Of a stretch of DNA of 64,000 nucleotides, positions 62,098 through 64,000 are shown in pieces. The notes beneath the pieces were generated by a model. It had not been told where the DNA came from. It searched no databases and saw nothing but the letters and a program-made list of their open reading frames with translations. Within the stretch, counting starts at the first letter, position 1; the number at the start of each line of letters is the position of its first letter. Both the position numbers and the translations under genes were made by a program. Origin of the DNA: Pteria penguin (lineage: Eukaryota; Mollusca; Bivalvia; Pterioida; Pteriidae); contig CM068584.1 in assembly GCA_035048485.1 (NCBI GenBank), forward strand, positions 61,479,458 through 61,543,457, read 5' to 3'.

Positions 62098-64000
62098 TCA
62101 TGGGCAGGAAACATAAGTGAATAACATGATTATGATTTAGGGGGAAATGCATTCTGAGTACGAAGAAACATCTTGTAGTGGGATATCTGACAGTTTGAAG
62201 AAGGCAATACATTGTTATGTTCACAATTCCAGTGGTGTATACAGGGATACAACAGGAATTTGTACGTCCTTCCCAAAGAAAATTTTACAAAAACACTTTA
62301 TCTAGCGGTAGGGCAGAAATCATAAAGTTTTACAATTAAATTTAGGAACAGATAATCGAATATATGCAATGAAATTCAAAAAAATAATTTGATTGTACAG
62401 CAGATACGATACTGTCAGTTAGTCATCAATGTTTGTTTAATGACAGGAGAGCCCCATCCCCTCTCCGACCTTACAGACAATTTCGATCCACGCCTGGGCA
62501 CTGTATCATACGCAAAGTTGTACGAACATGAAGAGTAACAGCGATTAAGATAAACTTTGTGAAAGCTATATTTTAACATGACTGTCATAATGATGTTAAT
62601 TTTATCAAGGAAAGTAACCTCTATCATCAAATGCATACTTATTTAGCAAAGTATAGAGAAGGAAATGAATGTACTGCACATTTAATGCGGGATCCATTAC
62701 ATGTGTCATATTATTCCAATGGTTTACTTCCTTCACTTCAGTCATCTTTCATCTCTATGATATTCTTCGTTTATCTATTATCTCATGTGAATGACTATCA
62801 CAGTACATTAAATAACATAATACATGCCGTCAAAAAATGCCTCGTTTAGAAGTTTGTACTGTTTGCGGGGGGGGGGGGGGGGGGGGGGGGTCGGCACGGC
62901 CTGGTATCATTTGGCCGAATAATTTATTGAAGAAATATTTTTCCACAATCTTTTGCCACAATTCCCCGGTTGAACGCAAGCGTCTGGTAACAGCATTAGC
63001 TCTTACCGAGACAGCCAATAACTCTATTATTTAATGAAATGTACGAGTCATGATTAAATATTTCTTAGAAATTGTCTATCTGCCTGCTGCATTGAACGAC
63101 CGTGATATGAATACTAGTTTATTTCATATATCTATATTGACAAATACAATTTATTTATCGCGTGGTAAAATTGGCATTTCCTCAATTTCTCTCATAACTT
63201 CGTGAAGTCTGTCACGTGAAGTCGGTTGGTCAACAAAGATCATTTATTTATATTGTAGGGGTACTATAAAATCAAAATACAAAGACCGTCCGATCGCCCT
63301 GATAAGTCTCTTCTCTGTGTAAGGATAAGGCCAATACCTCTTGTATGCATAGTAATAGTGCATAATAGTCTTCAGAATTCAGTAAACATAAAAGTTTCTC
63401 AAGGTTGTTAGGAGTTTCAGTGTAGGCTTCAGGATTTTGCGGTGTTTATGAGGGTCATCAGGCTAGACTTCTTTGTTTTCTGAGTTCATAGAGGTCATCA
63501 GAGGAAAACAAGATCGTTTTAAGTTTACTGTTCAGTCGACAAATTGATTAAATACATTTTTTAAATATTTATCTCAGGAATTAATGAAAATTATGATATG
63601 AAATTAAGTGGCGAAGAGCATTGTATATATGCGTTTAGATGACGAAAGGATATAGTGTAAAACTCCATTATTCATGAACCCTTGAAAATCAGAGGTGAGA
63701 AAGTATGCCTAAAAAAATTTAGCATTTTGTCTTTGGCTAGCCACAACCTTTATGGAAAAATGTAGAGAAGGCGTAAAATAATCTGTTGTGACCATTTGAA
63801 AAAAAAAACCCGCGGGGTTTAAAATAATGACTACTTAAATCAAAGCTTCGTTTACATTAAAGTATTTCTACCCGACACATACACATTTGTACACATCGAC
63901 ATCATCCTATTTGACATTTGACACATTGATAGGAATACGCGCATTCCAGTAACAAAAGTAGAACGTCAGAGAGCCTTCGGAGGGGACTGTTGCAAAGTTA
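62098..64000. other. Non-coding right end of window
   Basis: Contains the G tract at 62868 and otherwise AT-rich sequence with no exon-like block. Terminal exons of a gene beyond the edge cannot be excluded. Confidence 0.4.
62868..62890. repeat. G homopolymer tract
   Basis: A run of 22-23 G; the Gly and Pro frames across it are spurious. Confidence 0.9.

Noticed and set aside
62830..63034. Gly-rich and Pro-rich frames
   Set aside because: Caused by the G homopolymer.

Overview
The window is animal nuclear DNA, most likely from a bivalve mollusc. It is AT-rich. Its genes are split into short exons with GT-AG introns. It carries tRNA-derived SINEs of the bivalve type (central block resembling the V-domain or RUDI class), a Penelope-like retroelement, pogo/Tigger- and Tc1-type DNA transposon remnants, and many long microsatellites. 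The species call is inference. Almost every long open frame is low-complexity sequence, repeat, or an exon running on into an intron.

The coding content I can support is one family of small type I membrane proteins, in two head-to-head (divergent) gene pairs. Pair 1 is gene A (minus strand, starts at 7063, runs off the left edge) and gene B (plus strand, 9096 to 15571). Pair 2 is gene A' (minus, starts at 49403, last exon found near 40908) and gene B' (plus, 51105 to 58946). A matches A' and B matches B' in exon order, exon phase and, for most exons, length. Homology also runs through introns and 3' flanks. The window is therefore two copies of a roughly 17-19 kb block (about 1-17245 and 40880-60158) separated by about 23 kb of repeat-rich DNA.

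All four proteins share one plan: signal peptide, cysteine-rich ectodomain on three exons, Thr/Ser-rich stalk, one membrane helix, and a Ser/Thr- and Tyr-rich cytoplasmic tail. B-type ectodomains have 8 Cys and A-type have the same 8 plus 2, so A and B look like old paralogues of each other as well. I do not recognise the family by name. The layout (paired, divergent, duplicated, conserved ectodomain, variable tail with possible SH2-type tyrosines) suggests cell-surface receptors, perhaps recognition or immune receptors, but this is inference.

The spacer (17.3-40.8 kb) holds a compound (TA)n(TG)n microsatellite, several tandem repeats, a Tc1 remnant, a frameshifted Penelope-like element (33.3-35.4 kb), a 676-bp inverted-repeat element, and a decayed LINE-like fragment (38.9-40.5 kb). 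A 35.7-35.9 kb segment resembles an A' intron and may be the relic of a third copy. The right end (60.2-64 kb) holds another inverted-repeat element, two SINEs and a G tract, with no gene I can support.
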